A stretch of DNA of 64,000 nucleotides from Prinsepia uniflora (taxonomy: Eukaryota; Streptophyta; Magnoliopsida; Rosales; Rosaceae), in NCBI GenBank assembly GCA_032719365.1, contig CM064872.1:45864252-45928251 (forward strand). The letters are read 5' to 3'. Of the stretch, positions 47,303-58,103 are shown piece after piece; within the stretch, counting starts at the first letter, position 1, and each line of letters opens with the position of its first letter. Position numbers and translations under genes: made by a program. The notes under the pieces were generated by a model, which saw only the letters and a list, made by a program, of their open reading frames with translations, did no database searches and was not told the origin of the DNA.

Positions 47303-49759
47303 TGACAGGACCCATCCCAAATCCCCTGGGATTAACGTGGGATGTGCCTGCTCCCGTCTGACACGAAGTGTCAGACCAGGGATAATTCCGTCCTTATCCC
47401 AACCGGGACTACCAGAGAGCGCCATAATCTGGACAAGGAGTGTGATGTCTCGGTCTCTGCTACAACCCACATCCGCGATCAATCTGAAGGGCATTCAAAA
47501 CATCAAAAGTCGTGAGTGGACAAAACAAATATTTTTAATGAAAACATTTCATAAAACGGTATTTATGCCCTTCACTAAAAACATGCATGCATTCAAAAAT
47601 CGTTTATCAAAACATTCACAAACCATTTGGGCCTTGGCCCAAAACCGTAATGCAAGTACATGAGAACTCAGCCCAAAACCAAATCTGTAGGGACTCAGCC
47701 CAAAACAATACACGTGGGCCTCATCCCAAAACCATAACCAAAACATAGAACACGGGGTCTCCGCCCCAAACCACTTTCCAAAACATAGAACACAGGGTCT
47801 CCGCCCCCAAATCACTTTCCGTGAAATCTCGTACGTATATACATACATAGAACCCATCCTCGGCGTCTCAGATAAGATGCCAACTCGGGGAACACAGCCC
47901 CTAGGGAACATATTCTCGATATATGTCACAATTCATCTCTATATAAGTGTGCAAACTACTCGGGGTCTCACTTCGAGTCTACCCCCAGGAATTCTCCGTC
48001 TGGGAGGCTCTATCCAACATCTAAGATCCACGAAGTCTGGATGTCTGTCTCCGGACCTAGTCCGAGACCATATCATAACTCCCACTCCTGGAATGTGCTC
48101 CCTATGGGGATACTCATTTCGGGTAGTGGATCGTGACTCTCCAGGTCGATGGCTGGAGGAGACCAATCAACTCATATGGAGGGTATATACATTTTCGAAA
48201 ATACTTTCTTTCAAATCTCAATTTAACTGGGTCTCATACCCAAATCTCAACGGGATTCCTCGAATCCGATTCAAATCCACTACCACAGGCCTCAGTCTAA
48301 ATCCACAGTTCAATAGGTTCTCATTCCCGAATTCTCATTTCATAAATCGAACTAGCAATCAAGCCCGATTTCATGATCCAACGGGGCCTCAAGCCCGATT
48401 TCAAAATCAACTGGGCCTCTAGCTCGATATCATAACCAAAAGTACCTCAAGCCCGTAACCAGAAATCAAAGAAGCTTCAAGCCTAATTTCACAATCAACT
48501 GGGCCTCTAGCCCAATATTACAACCAACTTGGCTTCAAGCCCGAATTCGTAAACCAACGGGGCCCTAGGCCCGATCGTATAACTCAAAAGGGCCTTCGAC
48601 CCGATTTCTCATCAAATCAAATGGACTCCTAGTCCGAGAGTTCGTAAATCAAATGGATCTCATGCCCGATTTCATGTTTCTAGATCCAAAACTAGTTCCT
48701 CAAACCATCATTGAAAACACGGTGCGCTCATGTAATCATAAAACATGTTCATTAAAGTATATAAAACATTTATGCATACATCGAATTCATTAAACAAGTT
48801 CACTCACAGACCGTCTGAAGCCGCGCCTCGATACGCGCGCCAATACGCCTTCCAGTGCTAATCGTCGTCTACGGGGTTCCCGAACCTGTCCAAATCATAA
48901 TAGAGGGTTACTAACTACTTAAATAACCCCTCACCAAAGCCCCAAAATTTTTTGGAATTTTTAACTATTTTTAAAGTCGATCCTAAACCTTTGGGCATCC
49001 CGAACTATATCGAAACGGTGTCCGATCGACTCGAAACCAGTCCCAAAATGTTCGTTACATCTAATAGATGATTTCACATGTTGAAACCACCCCCAGGAAA
49101 TGCTTCACGTACCCCATGCCCCACCCAAAGGTGCTGTGCGTGTGGAGCACGCGCCCTGCAATGTGCATCTTCTTCCTTCGGCAAACCAAGTCTGAACCGG
49201 TCCGCTTGCAATCCGGTCCGGTGTGACCGACGTGACCGGTCTAGCCTCCTATTTCCCTCTTTCTTGGTTCGTTTTCCTCCATTTCGATTCCATTCTTTCT
49301 ATTTCAATCCTAGCAATCTATTTGCGCAAATAAAAACACAAAAAACCTACAAAATCCTATCGGTTCAAAAACTCCCCTCACGACCCAGTTTTCCACTTTC
49401 CTCCCAGGATTCCTTATCCATCAAGCACCACCAAAAACCTTCATAAAACCTTCCTAGCAACCTAATAAGCCTATTCTAATCAACCAAAATTGTCCCCAAC
49501 GTTTGAAATCAAAAGTAGGAAAATTTTGGTATAACTAGGTTACCTTGCACAGGGGTCATCCGTCGTCCACGGCGGCGTTACTCTTGGCCGGACACCATCA
49601 TCCTCTTGACCTCATCTCACTCTCTTGGTCACACACCTAATCTGATGGGGAAGGGTTGGATTGGTTTCAAGGGGTTGGTCGGGTTGGTGGAATGGGGAAT
49701 GATCGAACAGAAAAGGGGAAGGATATGCATGAATGTGTTTGAGTGCGCAATGGATGAGT
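47303..49759 (-). mobile_element. Element A 5' LTR, inner part
   Basis: From the LTR end TGACAGGACCC to the insertion of B within the conserved palindrome. Contains a type-b array (48225-48680), a donor-like AAG/GTAACC on the minus strand near 49545, and GATGAG just before B. The remaining 308 bp of this LTR are at 57443-57750. The frame 47877-48422 (181 codons, plus strand) runs antisense through the hairpin array and is not a gene. Confidence 0.87.
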
Positions 49760-51265
49760 TGTAACGACCCGTCCCGAATTTCGGGATTTGATGAGTGATT
49801 ATCATGATTAGTGGGATTGATCGGTGATTAGTTGGTCGAAATCAGACAAAATGTGCAAAATGACCGTTTTGCCCCTAGTTCGTGGGCAAAACATTGACTT
49901 TTTGATCAGGCGGTCAAACGGACTTTGACCGATGACCGTGACGTAGTTCGGGACGTCACGAGTTCATAGGCAGGCGGCATGTTCGATTCCGACATTCGAG
50001 GAGAAAGTTATGACTATCGGAAGTTCAGGGGTATTACCGTAATTTGGACATTTGGGGGCAAAAATATTGACTTTTCGTCTAATAACTAATTTTCAGTTGG
50101 CTCAAAGACCGTTAGGTAGGTCTCGACGTCCTGAGTTCATTGACAAGCGGCACGCCGAAATCGGACTTCGTACGAGGAAGTTATGGTCAGAAACGTGAAA
50201 TCGGGAGGTTCGTGTCTCGGTTTTCGTGTCGAATATTTTATTCTTAAATTTCTGACTGGAGGACACCTGGGGAGTGACAAGTGTCACTCACCCATTGGTT
50301 AGATTGGATCAAACTCCACTAAGCATTTAAATAGGATTTAATCTGCTTTTGATCTCAACCCTTCATCTCAAAAGCCTCAGATTGCATCTCAGCCCTTGAT
50401 CTCATTTCTGAGATTCAATCTGGGCCGTCCATCATTTCCCTCCATTTCTATATATATTTCCTTACCCGACACTCACGTATTTCCCATTCCAAACCATCAC
50501 ACCGCATTTCATCTAACCCTTGCTCTGAGTGACACTAGACTGGACGGGTGAGGTGGCTGACGACAATGATCTCGGCGGAGGACGGCGGCGAGGTAGGAAG
50601 ACCGGAAAACCCGAAACGGTTTTAAACTCAGATTTTGGTAACTCGAACTCCCACGTTTAGTTTGTTTTCTTTTAACCCTAATCGACTCTAGGGACTTTTA
50701 GGAACCTTCTGGGCTCGAGTTCGTGACCGGAGGTGATCAGGACGGTGGCTAAACGGCAACGGGAGAACCGGGACTGTGTATCGAGGTAAGTCTTCGTTTG
50801 GGTCCTAGTTTCTCGATTTTGATTCCATAGAACTATTTCTGGGAGTGTGGCGAGTATGTAGGAACAAACCAGAGTGAAAATGATTGAGAATTGAACAAAT
50901 GGTGACCGGGTCTTGATCGCGGGTCTGATCGACCCGAGTTGCAGAAATACGGGTCAACCCGTCTGAGGACAGAGGTGATGACGTGGCACCCTGTCAGATT
51001 GTCAGGTGACGTGGACCAATCGTGAGCCGACATGTGTCACATGTCAGTGCACAGTCAGCACTGACATGTTAGTGACGTGGCCCAATCTGGGACTGCCATG
51101 TGTCACTGACATGTCAGTGACGTGGACCAGTGCCATGCTGACACGTGGCTTGACAGATCAGCGAGATGGACCAATCGGATGTTGACACGTGGCACCTGTC
51201 AGAGTCTGACACGTCAGATCTGACAGCTGTCAGATGACGTCAGCAGGAACTGTTCCTGCGTTGAC
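49760..51265 (+). mobile_element. Element B 5' LTR (3' part deleted)
   Basis: Begins TGTAACGACCCGTCCC and matches 54636-56180 closely. It contains the palindrome variant (50270-50292), a TATA-like TATATATAT (50449-50457), a donor-like GAG/GTAAGT (50786-50791) and a G-box/TGACGTCA cluster (50985-51245). The match breaks in GTTGACCG near 51262, where the sequence runs into gag; the 3' LTR instead has CGCGTGGGGGCGCGTG. Confidence 0.9.
50449..50457 (+). promoter_or_regulatory. TATA-box candidate in B LTR
   Basis: TATATATAT preceded by CCATTTC and followed by TTCCTTACCC. The solo LTR has TCTATATATTTTCC at the same relative place (about 58755-58768). It lies about 160-180 bp after the conserved palindrome, a plausible promoter layout; start sites are unknown. 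Confidence 0.5.
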
Positions 51266-51283
51266 CGACGCATTGACTGGCGC

Positions 51284-51691
51284 GTGGCATTGGCGACTTT
51301 CCTACTGGAAGGCGGGGCCTACCAATGGTGGTACGGCCTGGAGATGTCTGGTTGGTTGGTCCACACGACTACTTGGGAGGACTTTCGTGCGAAATTCTTG
51401 GACCACCAGACCTACCCGCTATCTTTTCACGCTGCCCGCGAGGCAGAGTTTTTACGACTTGAGCAAGGTGATATGTCAGTGACGGATTATGGGCAGGCCT
51501 TTGTGAGACTTTCTCGGTTCGCAGCGGCCTTTGTGAGCACAAAGAAGGATAAATGTCTGAGGTTTGAGCTTGGGCTCCGAGGGGATATTCGGGCGGGTAT
51601 GACAACTGTCTGTCATGCTACCCTGAAGGACATGGTGGATGTCGCGGTTCGTGTCGAGACTAGCCTGGCGACACACCGGGCACGACAATAA
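51284..51691 (+). pseudogene. gag: Element B gag capsid domain (N-terminus deleted)
   Basis: 135 residues ending at TAA (51689-51691). Motifs of the plant Ty3/gypsy gag domain: ALATFLLEGGAYQWWYGLE, TWEDFRAKFLDH, FLRLEQGDMSVTDYGQAFVR, LRFELGLRGDIR. Known role: assembles the virus-like particle. The Met at 51284 is internal, because the deletion that joined LTR to gag removed the true start. The frame is the same as the next segment (51734 onward), so a single stop, TAA after residues RARQ, separates gag from the zinc knuckle and protease. In the family these are one continuous protein. The open length and low damage suggest recent activity. Confidence 0.9.
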
Positions 51692-52450
51692 TCTGGTGAG
51701 GGACGACGCAGGGATCGTCCGTGTCTTGGACCAGTGAGCCATCGAGGAGCGAAGGGAGGACACAGTTGTGGAACATCATCGCGCGGACGAGGAGGGCCGG
51801 GTCGCTTTGGGAGTTCCCAGAAATCGAGATCGAAATTTCCTCGGAATGGTGCATCCAGTAAGTCGGCTGAGGGACTAGGTGTAATCGTTTGCTTTGTATG
51901 CAGTGGTTCGGGCCACTCTTCTCGGGATTGTCCAGCCGTGCACTTGGGTAACGATACGGGAGGCACCGGTGTGGTGCAAGGTTCGGCTTCCAACACTATC
52001 GGAGGCCGAGGACTGAGCGGAACTGGTAGTGCGAGACGTGGAGCACGTGGGCGCGGACAGGCTACTGGACCACAAGCTCGTATAATTGTTGTCACGATGC
52101 AACAAGGATGGACGACACCCGGTGTCGGTACAGGTACTTATCGTATCTCGAATCTTGTTGTACGTGTGTTATTTGATGTTGGGGCTACCCATTCTTTTAT
52201 GTTGAGGAGTTGTGCTAGTATGCTTGATTGTGTGGTAGCAGCCATAGATTTTGAAATGGGTGTTGGCACCCCGATGGGCACCGTGTACCTTCTGAATCAG
52301 ATGATTCAGAGGTGCCCGGTAAGAATTGAGGATGTAGACTTACTTGTTGATCAAATCCTTATGATGTTGTCTTGGGAATGGATTGGTTGACGGAGCACAG
52401 TTCGCTCATTGATTATTGCAGTAGGCGATTCTGCGGAGTCTTAGTAACAA
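51692..52450 (+). pseudogene. Element B zinc knuckle and aspartic protease, damaged
   Basis: In frame with gag after its stop. A Gly/Arg/Ser-rich linker precedes CFVCSGSGHSSRDCP (about 51893-51937), a CX2CX4HX4C zinc knuckle that in the family binds RNA. A retropepsin-like domain follows: VRVLFDVGATHSFM (about 52160-52201). The catalytic Asp is present, but the usual D-S/T-G is D-V-G, which should impair the enzyme. The frame ends at 52390 because one base is lost near 52350; shifting frame recovers DVVLGMDWL, the normal protease C-terminal signature, then degraded sequence to about 52450. No RT follows. The antisense frame 51613-52095 is a shadow. Confidence 0.87.
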
Positions 52451-54598
52451 GGTCTGTTGGTTAGGTCCGCACGAGGTTGTAACAGACACTAGTATCGGAG
52501 TGGTTACAGTTATTATTATTGAGAATCGATGGAAATTCTCTCTTCTCGTACAAGTTGTCAAGATGTTCGTACCCAGGGATGCTGGGAACGAGTGGCTGAG
52601 TTTTCTTCTTTTTGGCAGAAGTAATGGGGATCGTGGTTCGGTATGAGCGGAGATCCAGAAGGTACGAGTAGAGGTACGGGATCGTCGTTCGGTATGAGCG
52701 GAGATCCAGGGTTGTCCGATTTGCACACGGTGTGCAAGTGTGGATGGTTGTATGTTGATACTTTTTGTACTGATACTAGTATGAATGCCGGTGGGCTGTT
52801 ACTAGTATCGTTAATAGTGTGTTGGTGCTGGTACTGGCGCTGGTGCTAGTATCGGTGTTGGGCTAACTTTGAGTTACGAGTCGGGATGTGACTTCATCGA
52901 ATGGGCATGTGTCAGTAACCAGTCAAAAAGGGGGGACACGTAGTTGATGTCCGGATGCGTTGGTTCCGACAGGGTTGGAACTACGGTATCAAGAGAGGTT
53001 GTGTTGCGGTAACAAAAGTTGTGCGGGTTTTCCGCATTGGTAAGGGGTATTTTCGAAGCCACTAGGGTGACTTCTCAGGTTCTGCCAGGGTAGGTGATGG
53101 TCGTTGTCAGTACACTGGTCAGATATTGGTTGGTGGACCCGGGAACTGTCTTGGGTCATCAGGAGGAGTTGGGTATATCGAAGTTTGGTTAGCGAGATTC
53201 CTCATTTTCTGCTTGGTGGCAGATAGTGTTAAATTACGTGGTATGGTGAGTGCAGCGAGTTTTTGATTGCATCCATGTAGGATGAGTTTTAGCGTCATCA
53301 TTTTGGACCATCCTTAGTTTTCCTGGGCGGATAACAAGGATAGGTACAAGGTAAATGGTTGGGACCCACAGTCTCGGCGTGTTTTTCATCGTTGACTGAT
53401 CGGTTTTGTTGTGGGAGTTAGTTGTCGAACGTTGCGACAGTATACAGATTAGTTGAGAGTGTAAGACCCTATGGTTCGGAGTCTAATAGTTAACTGGCGG
53501 ATCCTAGGTGGATCGGGATTGTGTTGTTGAGAACTTTGGGCATTGTGACGACCTAGGATCGGGATGTTACCGGTCAGGGACGCAGTGCCTTGTCTGGATC
53601 GTGATCTTGATGATCCAGATAGGGAGATTATCACCCTTACTTTGGTATGTGAGTCGTAAATGACGGGACTGAACTTCTTTTCGAAGGGGATTCCGTATGG
53701 TATATTACTTGGGTGAGTAGGTTTCCGACTTGGACGAATGTTGTCAACCTTAGACGTATGGATAGTGGGATTGGCTTCCCTATGAAGTAAATCGAATGTA
53801 TTAACCGAGGTGGATGGAGTTCGTTGTGTCTCATACTGGATTGGGCAAAGGTACTCCATTATTGGAACGCTTTTGGCTATGACCTAGGTGGTTGTAGTCT
53901 AGTCGATGGATAGATGTGTGTGCTTTATACCTAGTTCGAGGTACGATACGTTGTAGACTTGTGGTGTCAGGTATTGGTATACGGGTCATACCCGAGGTAT
54001 ATCGGTGAGCGTGTTGGTAACCGGATTGGTTCCGATACCATTGGATTAGCCGAGGCCGACATTGGATACTATGCGATGGGTCATGGTATTTCCGATGAGT
54101 CTAATTACGCACAGGTCGAGTGAAATGTTGGTAGGTATATATTTGAATTAAGTATGTTGGTTGCTTGAGTAGCCACGAGTGAGTCTAGCATCAGTTTCCA
54201 ACTGACAAATTCCGAATGGTGACAGATTGTCGGGATGTGTCAACGTGGATTATTGAGTGAGGTCCGATGACTCCCAGTGGGAGTAGGTACCATGATGGAT
54301 GGGTGATTGAGAAAGGAATCGTTGAGTTGTTGCCTCAGCAAAAGGGTAGATTTGACAATTGGTGTCAATCCGAAACGGGTGGTTCCAGTCATTCGACGGG
54401 GTCGAATGGAGTCATTACGACATGCGTACTAGTGGTACGTTTAGGTGCAGACAAGTGTGTTCTGAGTAGTTGGTGTACGAGTGTACACGTGTGACGAGGT
54501 CGATTTTACTTTCCACTGAGTGGTTGTGAAATTGGGATAGTTAGAATTCTGAGAACAAAACAAATTAAGGAGGGATGAACGTTGAGACTAGATCGATT
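52440..54598 (+). mobile_element. Element B non-coding internal domain
   Basis: After the protease about 2.1 kb without recognisable protein. The first 500 bp match the internal domains of D (4795-5200, reversed) and F (30720-31060): the TTAGGTCCGCACGAG word (52461-52475), the palindrome at 52721-52737 and the GGTGCTGGTACT-like repeats (52740-52860). The rest has only short frames (for example 54267-54494). In an autonomous gypsy element RT, RNase H and integrase would be here. Confidence 0.75.
52721..52737. repeat. Palindrome TTGCACAC G GTGTGCAA (B internal)
   Basis: Identical to 30858-30874 in element F, with perfect 8-bp arms. Confidence 0.82.
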
Positions 54599-54635
54599 GG
54601 AATTTCGAGGACGAAATTAATTTAGGAGGGAAGGT
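54599..54635 (+). other. Element B polypurine tract region
   Basis: GGAATTTCGAGGACGAAATT followed by AATTTAGGAGGGAAGGT just before the 3' LTR. TTTCGAGGACGAAAT plus a purine run is the usual 3' end of plant gypsy internal regions; plus-strand DNA synthesis starts here in the family. Confidence 0.8.
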
Positions 54636-55854
54636 GGTAACGACCCGTCCCGAATTTCGGGATTTGATGAGTGATTATCATGATTAGTGGGATTGATCGG
54701 TGATTAGTTGGTCGAAAACGGACAAAATGTGCAAAATGACCGTTTTGCCCCTAGTTCGTGGGTAAAATGTTGACTTTTTGATCAGGCGGTGAAACGGACT
54801 TCGATCGATGACCGTGACGTAGTTCGGGACGTCACGAGTTCATAGGCAGGCGGCACATTCGATTCCGACATTCGAGGAGAAAGTTATGACTATCGGAAGT
54901 TCAGGGGTATTTCCGTAATTTGGACAATTGGGGGCGAAAATATTGACTTTTCGTCTAATAACTAATTTTAAGTTGACTCAAGGACCGTTAGGTAGGTCTC
55001 GACGTCCTGAGTTCATTGACAAGCGGCACGCCGAAATCGGACTTCGTACGAGGAAGTTATGGTCAGAAACGTGAAATCGGGAGGTTCGTGTCTCGGTTTC
55101 CGTGTCGAATATTTTATTCTTAAATTTCTGACTGGAGGACACCTAGGGAGTGACAAGTGTCACTCACCCATTGGTTAGATTGGATCAAACTCCACTAAGC
55201 ATCTAAATAGGATTTAATCTGCTTTTGATCTCAACCCTTCATCTCAAAAGCCTCAGATTGCATCTCAGCCCTTGATCTCATTTCTGAGATTCAATCTGGG
55301 CCGTCCATCATTTCCCTCCATTTCTATATATATTTCCTTACCCGACACTCACGTACTGCCCATTCCAAACCATCACACCGCATTGCATCTGACCCTTGCT
55401 CTGAGTGACACTGGACTGGACGGGTGAGGTGGCTGACGGCAGTGATCACGGCGGAGGACGGCGGCGAGGTAGGAAGACCGGAAAACCCGAAACGGTTTTA
55501 AACTCAGATTTTGGTAACTCAAACTCCCACGTTTAGTTTGTTTTCTTTTAACCCTAATCGACTCTAGGGACTTATAGGAACCTTCTGGGCTCGAGTTCGT
55601 GACCGGAGGTGATCAGGACGGTGGCTAAACGGCGACGGGAGAACCGGGACTGTGTATCGAGGTAAGTCTTCGTTTGTGTCCTAGTTTCTCGATTTTGATT
55701 CCATAGAACTATTTCTGGGAGTGTGGCGAGTATGTAGGAACAAACCAGAGTGAAAATGATTGAGAATTGAACAAATGGTGACCGGGTCTTGATCGCGGGT
55801 CTGATCGACCCGAGTTGCAGAAATACGGGTCAACCCGTCTGAGGACAGAGGTGA

Positions 55855-56165
55855 TGACGTGGCACCCTGTCAGATTGTCAGGTGACGTGGACCAATCGTG
55901 AGCCGACATGTGTCACATGTCAGTGCACAGTCAGCACTGACATGTTAGTGACGTGGCCCAATCTGGGACTGCCACGTGTCACTGACATGTCAGTGACGTG
56001 GACCAGTGCCGTGCTGACACGTGGCCTGACAGATCAGCGAGGTGGACCAATCGGATGTTGACACGTGGCACCTGTCAGAGTCTGACACGTCAGATCTGAC
56101 AGCTGTCAGATGACGTCAGCATGACGTCATGCTGACGTCAGCAGTGACGTCAGCAGGAACTGTTC
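55855..56165 (+). promoter_or_regulatory. G-box / TGACGTCA cluster in B 3' LTR
   Basis: Several CACGTG-containing words (GCCACGTGTCA, ACACGTGGC) with alternating GTGACGTGGACCA and CTGACATGTCAG, ending in a run of TGACGTCA-type palindromes near 56110-56152. The 5' LTR (50985-51245) has the cluster without the extra repeats; the solo LTR has it at 59285-59525. Confidence 0.5.
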
Positions 56166-56770
56166 CTGCGTTGACCGGCGCGTGGGGGCGCGTGTGTACA
56201 GTAATTTTGGTGGGACCACCACCATTCTTTAGGTTTCGACGATCCGGATCCAATGGCGGTGGTTTCGGGTCGATCGGAGATCATTAAGTTGGTCAAAATG
56301 AGGTTTTTTTACCTTGCGAAGCGCGTTCGGGCGACTTTTCCGAACCAGTTTCGGTCTAGGGTTTCATGGTTAAATGTTAGGGGTTTGTATTGACCTTTAC
56401 GTATACTTTGGATATGACAGGGATTGTATAAGCGTACCAGAACGAGGGTATACGTTCGGTTTTCAGCAAGATTGTACTGTGAGTGGGCCATTTTCTTAAA
56501 CCCTTGCGTGCATAAATGTTTCTGGTTTATTATACTTATTCACATGCGAAAACAATAATGGTTTTGATGATATGGAAAATTTGTTTATGGCACGTTTCAC
56601 GGTATTTGGTCTTGAGACCCGTCTGATGAAACTTAATGATTGGTTCGGATTTTATCTATGTATATATATGCTTTGCATGTGGATATCAATAAAATGTATT
56701 TGGTACTGTACTGTATAAATCCTTTCATATTATATTGTCTCCTCCGGCGAGGTACCCCGGAGAGGTCACG

Positions 56771-56930
56771 GACGTCTAGTACGTCCAGCGTCTATTACGC
56801 TAAGCATCAGGTGATGCTGTACCAGAACGGGATTCGGGGATATAACTTGGAAATTGAGACCCGAGTGGCACGCGTAGCCTTATTATTGTGACCTTATTAG
56901 GCGTCAAGAACGTCAAACATCAGGTGATGT
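56771..56930 (+). repeat. Type-d hairpin chain in B 3' LTR
   Basis: Homologous to 29312-29449. Units: GACGTCTAGTACGTC (56771-56785, one mismatch), AGCGTCTATTACGCT (56787-56801, one mismatch), AGCATCA GG TGATGCT (56803-56818, perfect 7-bp arms), ACATCA GG TGATGT (56917-56930, perfect). Confidence 0.85.
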
Positions 56931-57442
56931 CGGGATTGGAGTGTATAGTGCAGCAACTAAAATTATACTTATGGTTTTATTACATGCCTTATGGTTCATA
57001 TTATATGGTTTATGATTTTAAATAATGATGCATGCATGTTTGGAAAACGGAGGGGTAAATTATATGTTTTACTTATCAAATGGTTTTATAAACTTGAGTT
57101 CGGTCCACTCACCCTTAATGTTTTTGGTAACCCCTTCAGGTCACGATACTGAGGTAGAGGAGGAAACTGAGGCTGAGGCATAGATCTACTTCTGCGTACC
57201 TGAACCCCTGTTGGGTGGTTTGCCCGCAGGTTTTATTTTAGAGTCGTGCTCGCAACTTGTAATTTTGGATTTCATCCCTTGTCTGACATCTGTTTAATTC
57301 GGATTTGATGTATGACTTTAATTTGGTTATTTCGCATTTGATGTTTTGAGGTTAAAATTGGTATGAATTATTGGGTGTCAGACGGGAGCAGGGCACGTCC
57401 CCTTGTGGTCCCTGTGGGATCGGGGCGGGTCCTGTCATGAGT

Positions 57443-57750
57443 GACACTTGTCACTCATCCATTGGGCCAGGGACAAATATATGGGGCCCACTGAACAGTA
57501 ACTTCTTTGTCAAACGTCCGAATTCGACGTGCCACCTGTCTACGGATTCGTATCGACACGATCTACGTAACAGAGTTAGGTCCTCGGCCATCGGATCTCC
57601 CAAGTCAAAAGTCAACTTTTCGCCCTAGTTTAGGGGTAAAATCATAATTTCGCCCTGAACGTCCGTTAATCCTCAACTAATTCCCGATTAGCCTCGCTAA
57701 TCCGTCATTAAGTCCTAATTATCCTTTAAACTTAGGGATGGGTCGTTCCA
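57443..57750 (-). mobile_element. Element A 5' LTR, outer part
   Basis: Continuation of A's LTR after B, starting within the disrupted palindrome (GACACTTGTCACTCATCC) and ending GGGTCGTTCCA. The right flank is CACTG (57751-57755). Confidence 0.87.
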
Positions 57751-57755
57751 CACTG

Positions 57756-58103
57756 AGCCACTTGGGATCCTCTTTGTCCAACTCAGTGATCACTAAAGCT
57801 TGCACGTTTGTTACTCCAGGCTCAGAGCTAGAGGCAACCCTCATCTAAGCTCCCTAGCAAAACATCCTCTAGACGTACTCATCATCAATTGGAACCATCC
57901 GATCGTTGCTGGATTTCCAACCGGCTCATCTCTACCTGAGATGTCACATCGTCACTTGAGTCTTACTCCCAAGACCTAACACAAACCGGCGAATCCTCAT
58001 TGTCTGAGTTGTCACTAAACATGAGCATACCAAAACAAGGCCACAAACCTCTACTCGTACTGAGCTACCATCAAATCTCTTGCTCATGTCGGAGGAACTC
58101 CTC
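57756..58103 (-). mobile_element. Element C internal region, middle part
   Basis: Continuation of the C internal region after element A, up to the next solo LTR. Non-coding; no recognisable motif. Confidence 0.55.

Larger units (their letters stand above)
49760..57437 (+). mobile_element. Element B: gag-protease LTR retrotransposon (TSD TGAGT)
   Basis: Plus-strand element of 7678 bp, flanked by perfect TGAGT duplications (49755-49759 and 57438-57442), inserted in A's 5' LTR. Parts: truncated 5' LTR (49760 to about 51265), gag and protease (51284 to about 52450), a non-coding internal domain (about 52440-54598), a polypurine tract (about 54599-54635) and a full 3' LTR (54636-57437). There is no RT or integrase. 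A deletion removed the 3' part of the 5' LTR (about 1.25 kb), the primer-binding site and the gag start. The shared LTR parts are nearly identical (one 66-codon frame is the same in both), so insertion is recent. Confidence 0.93.
54636..57437 (+). mobile_element. Element B 3' LTR
   Basis: Full LTR of 2802 bp, ending GGGCGGGTCCTGTCA, followed by the TGAGT duplication. The first base is G where the 5' LTR has T (or one G is inserted). Contains a donor-like GAG/GTAAGT (55672-55677), a G-box cluster (55855-56165, with an extra TGACGTCA-rich stretch not in the 5' copy), type-d hairpins (56771-56930) and an acceptor-like CCCCTTCAG (to 57139) with a short Glu/Ala-rich frame after it (57139-57183). 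Confidence 0.92.
45464..57750 (-). mobile_element. Element A: minus-strand LTR element (TSD CACTG) hosting element B
   Basis: On the plus strand A starts TGATAGGACCC and ends GGGTCGTTCCA. Perfect duplications CACTG lie at 45459-45463 and 57751-57755. Its parts: a truncated 3' LTR (45464 to about 46978), a short internal remnant (about 46979-47302), and a 5' LTR (47303-49759 continuing at 57443-57750, 2765 bp in all) split by B. A's own DNA is about 4.6 kb. It has no coding sequence: a single deletion removed the 5' half of the 3' LTR together with nearly all the internal region. The two LTR copies are very similar, so A is fairly young. Confidence 0.9.

Noticed and set aside
45710..47929. 126-codon frame nearly identical at 45710-46090 and 47549-47929
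   Set aside because: The similarity is explained by the two LTRs of element A being recent duplicates; third-position bias is not evident and no domain is recognisable.
47877..48422. 181-codon plus-strand frame
   Set aside because: Runs antisense through the hairpin minisatellite of a minus-strand LTR; GC-biased repeat units keep the frame open.
51613..52095. 160-codon minus-strand frame with Pro/Arg-rich product
   Set aside because: Shadow of the Gly/Arg-rich gag linker and zinc knuckle on the plus strand.
24781..53560. GTGTGACGACCCGAG (24785) and TTGTGACGACCTAGG (53543) as LTR starts
   Set aside because: They look like the LTR start word, but no LTR body, palindrome or duplication follows; they are part of internal regions.
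50833..55909. Two identical 66-codon minus-strand frames (50833-51033, 55709-55909)
   Set aside because: Identical because they lie in the two LTRs of B; useful for dating, not as a gene.
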